From Diadema setosum (taxonomy: Eukaryota > Echinodermata > Echinoidea > Diadematoida > Diadematidae): a DNA stretch of 64,000 nucleotides. A model generated the notes under the pieces. It had not been told where the DNA came from, searched no databases, and worked only from the letters and a program-made list of their open reading frames with translations. This document shows positions 58,352-64,000 of the stretch, piece by piece. The translations under genes and the position numbers were made by a program. The stretch lies in NCBI RefSeq assembly GCF_964275005.1, contig NC_092695.1, forward strand, positions 7,283,832 through 7,347,831, given 5' to 3'. The number at the start of each line of letters is the position of its first letter. The first letter of the stretch is position 1.

Positions 58352-60126
58352 CAAAACATCTATCACTGTGGCCAATTTCAAATGCACGTACAGCCCTGTG
58401 CCACTAACTGACAACTCCATTAAGTGCAGAATGCAGGGTGTCTTGCAGTGCAGAAGGCTGTATGTCACTTGTAAGGATGATTACAGAAGTTGTTGACTGA
58501 ATAGGGAGGAAACAAGAAATGAGAAATGATCATTACCAGCATCCAGAGGAATACTCTTCTTGTGTGTAATTTTCTTCTGTTGAACATCTTCTTGGGGAGG
58601 AGGCATGGAGACAACAGTGATGTCATGAGATGGAGCACCTTGATGAGAGGCAGAAGGGCAGAACTACCCAATGGCAAGGGCAGTAATGCCTTTCTGCATC
58701 TCACGTGGCGCATTAAAAAAATCGCAGTCACCAGTTGCATTGAAGATCTTTGAGATGTTATCAAATGATGTTTGCAATATACATACATCGTATATACCAG
58801 TGAATGCTCTCTCTCTCTTTCCCTTGGATATGAAAATACTGCACAGTAAACGCTGTGCTTACCATCTTTGTAGTGATGAGGGGGAAAATGGTGGGTAATT
58901 TGAAGATTCCAGTGAGCTACTGCTATATACACCCAAGGAAGTGTTCCATATTCTTGTTGTCATTGTCATTACCACAAGCCTCTTTTTTTGTGGAATCAGT
59001 GTCAGGCACCATATGCAGGTAACTCTGAGTAAGTGGAATCTGTTGGGACCGTACAAAAAATAGTTCACCTTATGCAAAATTTGACATAGGGAATGTACCG
59101 GTAATGAAATTGTAAATGTTTTGTATAGTTTTCTTCTTCTTTTTTTTTTTTATTTTCTTTTTTAGAAAACTGGATTTGTCTTATGCAAAATTTGACTTGT
59201 GTGGAGTTAACTATATTTCACTTTGTGGTGGTTTTATCACTTGTAAGTTGAAGGCGACTGATATTCCTTGAATTAATAGCAAATAAAAAAGGTTCCTCCT
59301 ACAATGGTAATGCAATGTGTCTCCAAGGTGGGAAATCACTAACTTTACTTCTTAAAAGGGGACAAAACTTTTTTGACAAAACTAATTTGACCACTCATCG
59401 AATCATCTTGCATGTCTTAATTCATAAAATAAAATGTTTATGAAATACTTTGCATATAGTACCTGGTTGTTTTGAAATTGATTTGGGATTCACCTATAAT
59501 GGCCCTCTATGGCTATTCGTCAGCATGGCTGATAACTATAATTTGCTGGTATTTTGTATTGTTATTAAAGCTGATACGTAGTGTATGTATATCCCATGGC
59601 AACACATATGACACATGACATAAGATCCAATCAGATTTGAGAGAATCGTGTATGAAATTTTCAATTTTATCAGGGCTCTTTACCATGTTGTGAGCACCAT
59701 ATAATGGGTCACATCTTTTTCTCTCGGGTGAATGTGCCTCTTATTAATTCTTGGCGGTTTTTTTTTTTGTGTGTGTTTTTTTTTGGTGTGTTTTTTTTTT
59801 AAGCTGTGAATTATTGTGTCAGAAATTGCCTTTACTTCAGAGATCTAGATAAAATCTTGAAAATGCTTGTAAATAAGCATATTGAAGCATGTATTCTTAC
59901 AGTGTAAATGTTTGTGCAAGATATGCATCCATGATTGCATCTGTGTGTTAAAGATATGACTCAAGTTTCTCTCTGTTTGTTTTGTCAGTGTAATACCAAA
60001 AGGGCCATCACCCCTCCCATTTTCCACACTTTTAATGTTCTTTTAGCATGAACACCAACAATCTTTAAGCAGTAAAAAAATTAAAGCAAACAAAAAAATG
60101 TACACAAACTAACACATATCCTTTCC

Positions 60127-60160
<34 letters not shown>

Positions 60161-62218
60161 TATATGGAATATTGCCTATGAATTTGAAGTGTAAGATTAT
60201 AAGAAAAGTGTTGTGAAGTACATTGTTAAAAAAAAAAAAAAAAGATTATTGTATTGTAATTTCCTTCTCTGTGAAAATTCATGAAGAATTACTGTCTGTA
60301 CTATTAAAGGTATTGTCTGAGATAGGAAGTACTCGACTGTAGTCTAACAGACCAGATGGCATTGTTATTGAGTTGCAACATCTGAGCGTTCTGCATGGTA
60401 AACTCTGTATTAGTAGAATGTACTGGGTCTGGGGAGGAAGCTAAGAATTAGGCCGTTCTTGACTTACACAATATGATTTACTATTATGTTTTGGTATTTT
60501 GGTACCACTACTTCTGTTGAATTAGGCAGGAAATCAACCTGTGGCAGCAATTCATGCAGAGCTGTCTTGAAAGTGCAGAGAGAGGTACAGGAAGCAAAAA
60601 CAGTTTAAGACTTGCTACTTTGCTACTCCACAAAAAATAATAACAATAAATAAATATAGATTGACAAAAAAAGAAAAAAAAAAATCTAGTCTTCTTACAA
60701 ATGTGATGTGTGCCAGATGGGTAAATGGTATTACTTGTGCAACATCAAAGTCAATAGTTGAGGAAAGAAATGCAATTAAAGTCGGAAGAGTATATAGGCA
60801 CCATGTGAAGCATGATGTACATGTATTTACTTTATAAAGAAAATCAGTAAACTGCAACGTGATGGAACCAGCTTATGTTGGAAATATTGCTTCTGAAGTG
60901 TGGTTGTGAAATATGTTGTGTCATGAAATATTGCTGTTTCCATAGCAACAGCATCACATGCAATTTACACTGTGCTCTAGTTGAATATTTCCCTTCACCA
61001 ATTCTTAATTGTTCATTGGAAGGCTTGACAATGATTGTGGAATGTACATGTAGGGTTTCAACATAAAAGTAAAACATAAGAGTAAGAGATAGCATTCTTT
61101 TTTTTTCCACTTGAACCTGACTCCTTACTGATAATTCATGCACTGCTTAGTTTTCTAGCGATGTCACAACAAATGAAGAAATATAACTGCAATCTTTTTT
61201 TTTTTTTACATATCCTCTTTTTAATCCATTTCACCAGTCTTGTAATGCTCAACACGCCAGATTTATTTCTTTGTACATGTATCTTTTAAGAATCATTTGA
61301 CATTAAAACAAAGTTAGATGGTCTTTGGTTTATATGTTAAGAAAACAATCCGATGTAGAGTACATGAATACATACATGCATTAGCAACATGCAAGTCAAG
61401 TACTCAGTGAGAGAGATAGAGAGAGAGGGGAAGATAATTGAAAGCAGAAAGAGAGTAGAAAGAGATTATTTTAGTGGCAAGAATGATCAAGATTGAAAGT
61501 GTTTGAGTGACAAATGCCAATCACATTCCATAGATTCTTTTTTTTTTTCTTCCAGATATACAATGTAAATGGAATCAGTGAAAGTAAAAGCAACATAAAG
61601 TAGCAGTGAAGATTTGAGTGAAACTAACAAGTACCAAGTTATGGCCCTCTGGATTTTTCTACATTATTTAATTTGGCACCGTGCTTATACTCATAAGACT
61701 GATACATTTTGTATTTGATGTGTCATTGATTCACAAAGAATACTTGAACATGATGTTAACTGAACAGCCCAATTTTTCTAGAAATAGTGTAGAGGAGTGA
61801 ACGTCCTTTCTGTTACATCCTCTTCATTAACGAAACCACTGACAAGTTGTTTCCAGTTTTATGAAGCATACAAGTACATCAAAAAGCTACAACTTTTGCA
61901 CGGTTTATTTTTCACACCATGCCGATGTGAGAGATCTCCATTAGCATAAAATTCTACTGATCAGAATATACATGTATGTTAACATTCTGTTTCAATACCG
62001 GTATAAATAATTGATTATCCCAACATAGCTCATCAGTGGAGGGCAAAACTGTGAAGATTTTCCACACCGTCAAATATTTCACATTTACAGCATATTTTCA
62101 TGATAGCAGGTGCCAAAAAAAATCTTCTTGAAGAAGTACAAAAGACTATTATTTAATTGGACATTAAAGAAGTTGTGGGCAACTCTGAACTGCTAAATCA
62201 ATAGATTGTACATACAGA
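58352..62218 (+). other. COA5 3' UTR and intergenic DNA
   Basis: After the COA5 stop the first plus-strand AATAAA hexamers that I see are near 59283 and 59430. 59030-59215 has partly inverted CTTATGCAAAATTTGAC copies that may be a decayed MITE. (TG)n lies at 60131-60159. No further gene is seen. Confidence 0.4.
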
Positions 62219-62348
62219 TAGCCTTTTGCAAAGGCAGCTCTCAATGGACTCGCACGCACACAGGTATCAGATCCGCACCCGCAGCTCGTCCACTCGCGGT
62301 GACTGTGCACGTCCACGAATAATTGCAAGCTGCCTTTGCAAAAGGCTA
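62219..62348. mobile_element. 130-bp MITE with 21-bp perfect inverted ends
   Basis: Both ends read TAGCCTTTTGCAAAGGCAGC T inward without a mismatch. The centre is GC-rich (CGCACGCACACAGG, CTCGTCCACTCGCGG), unlike the AT-rich surroundings. TA borders. Confidence 0.9.
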
Positions 62349-63557
62349 ATATACAGATTGTTTCAATGCTCTTTTGATTACACTTGAAATCACAGTCCTC
62401 ACTGTGTCCTTACTGCCAGACAAAAATATGAAGTGCACCAGACTTTTCTCTTCATCTCCATATCTACAGGCACATACAATGTTGGATAGTAATTTCCACG
62501 CTATCCAATAAGCTGACAGACCTGTGAGACAAATTACAAACTTAAAGGTACAATGACCTGGATTCAAGAGGGCACTGTTGCATAACTTTGACCATCAGAG
62601 TCATCTATACACAGAGTTTGGCTAACTCGGTTTCAGTTGGTTGAAACGTGGTGTGCATTCTTTGGCTACATGCTTACCTAGCAGAGTATCATGTCACCAG
62701 AATGCTGCCTATTGGAGCAGAGTTGGCCAGACTCGATGCATAGACGGCAATGACTTTGACGCTTATTATGATATATCCATATACAATGTTCTGAACATCC
62801 AGATGACACTGATTTGTATTGTATGTTCGAAATACAATGTAATGTCAATCTCGGAGTGTCTCCTGATTTGGGTGTTGTTCCTGGCTGGTTCTCTTGTACA
62901 GCAAATTTTGAGTGACTATTGAGCCTGTACACAAAGGAGAGTGAATCCAACATGCTCCCGCTATCTACTTTGAAAGTTACCTACATTTACAACTTTGATC
63001 TCCATCTTTGCAATGAAGATGGTGGCGATCCCAACACCATCCAACAGCACCTCTTTAATAAATCCTTGGCCCACACCCCTCTATTAGATATTGCACACAC
63101 TTTTTTCCACACTCCTTTGTTTATAGATTGTATACATTATTATGTTTTTCTTCCTTTCACATCGGTAACTTTCTAGACTTGCATGACAAGTGGTTTTTGT
63201 TTTTGCTTTGCTTTTGGTAATGCAGTTTCATGTGTTCTGTAAGCATTATATACCTTCAGCTTCATGAAGTCTTGTTAAGAGAATTATTTGACTCAGTAGT
63301 GATTACCCAGAGGTGTACATGGAATGTTTCTGATTCAAATTTCTCACGCAGAAGATATTTTCCTCATTATTCTTTTGGGGGTACCAAGAACTTTAACATG
63401 TTCTTCAACACAGTATGTTGATTCCTTGAAAAATATTGCGGGAATACCAAGTCATTTCTGGGTCACTTTTAGCAAGAAAGAACAATGACAAATGGAGGGA
63501 GCCATCCAAACACTACCATAGACCATTGATTCAGACTACAGTATTAAGAAATGTCAT
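62349..63557. other. Intergenic, nothing assigned
   Basis: No TIR pair, repeat or exon-like coding segment could be supported here. Confidence 0.45.
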
Positions 63558-63787
63558 ATTGTATATATATATATTTTTTTTTTGCGAATTGGGACTTCCC
63601 AGACAATTTCGCACGTGGTTAAATTTTTTATCATGGAGTACAGAACTGAACAGAGAAATATATGCGTGCACGTCACATTTCAGCACTGCAGTTGATATTT
63701 TTTTTGTGTTTTTGAATTCGCGAGTAGCACCCAACGCGTGAAATTCCCGAAAATAAAAACCTCGCAAAATATTTGCCATATACAGTA
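63558..63787. mobile_element. MITE family C, copy 3 (reverse orientation)
   Basis: The right end AAAATATTTGCCATATACAG is the family end. The left end is blurred by a TA/T run. The interior GAATTGGGACTTCCCAGACA matches 33013-33256. Confidence 0.75.
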
Positions 63788-64000
63788 ATTATATTGAATG
63801 ACACACTGACTGTCCAGAGGCTGTAACTCCAGTAGCATTATAAAAAAAAAAAAAAAAAAAAATTATTTTCTCTCATCCATAGCTTTGATATACTCTTTGA
63901 TTTTGATAAATTTTTGCTTCACAAAACAGAATTCACATGAGTATATATCTACCTGATATTACTATACTGGAACATTTCGTACATGATGCTGTTTTTCAGC

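Overview
Eukaryotic nuclear DNA from an animal, most likely a marine invertebrate deuterostome such as an echinoderm. The reasons are intron-rich genes with GT-AG borders, AT-rich non-coding DNA, and dense short DNA transposons (MITEs) and tRNA-derived SINEs of kinds I associate with sea urchins and their relatives. The organism call is inference.

Four host genes can be assembled exon by exon. (1) Bases 22-3133, plus strand: the 3' end of HMMR (RHAMM), a mitotic spindle and centrosome coiled-coil protein. (2) Bases 16845-37817, minus strand: a complete 17-exon coding region for a Polycomb protein of the Sfmbt type. It has an FCS zinc finger, four MBT repeats, a roughly 1,000-residue low-complexity linker and a C-terminal SAM domain, 1,776 residues in all with every splice phase agreeing. 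(3) Bases 44447-51536, minus strand: UNC50, a Golgi/ER multi-pass membrane protein, 7 coding exons and 269 residues. (4) Bases 56556-58351, plus strand: COA5 (PET191 family), a mitochondrial cytochrome c oxidase assembly factor, 3 coding exons and 80 residues. UNC50 and COA5 lie head to head, as they do in human, so the pair looks anciently linked.

The remainder is mostly repeats. At least five MITE families share TACTGTA-like ends or TTTCGCG-rich interiors; some copies carry E2F-like TTTCGCGC motifs and potential AATAAA signals. Five elements have TTAA target sites, two of which abut and share one TTAA. A 1.9-kb TIR element in an Sfmbt intron carries a SAP-domain ORF with a possible SWIM-like end, and has itself been hit by a TTAA element. 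Other repeats are pogo-like TA elements, a 734-bp hairpin-ended element with a 9-bp target duplication, two decayed LINE 3' ends, several tRNA-derived SINEs, a higher-order minisatellite and a 190-bp (GAA)n tract.

Layout: 1-3.1 kb HMMR tail; 3.1-16.8 kb converging 3' flanks full of repeats; 16.8-38 kb Sfmbt; 38-44.4 kb AT-rich intergenic DNA; 44.4-51.6 kb UNC50; 51.6-56.5 kb the divergent UNC50/COA5 interval with probable non-coding first exons; 56.5-58.4 kb COA5; 58.4-64 kb intergenic DNA with a few MITEs.
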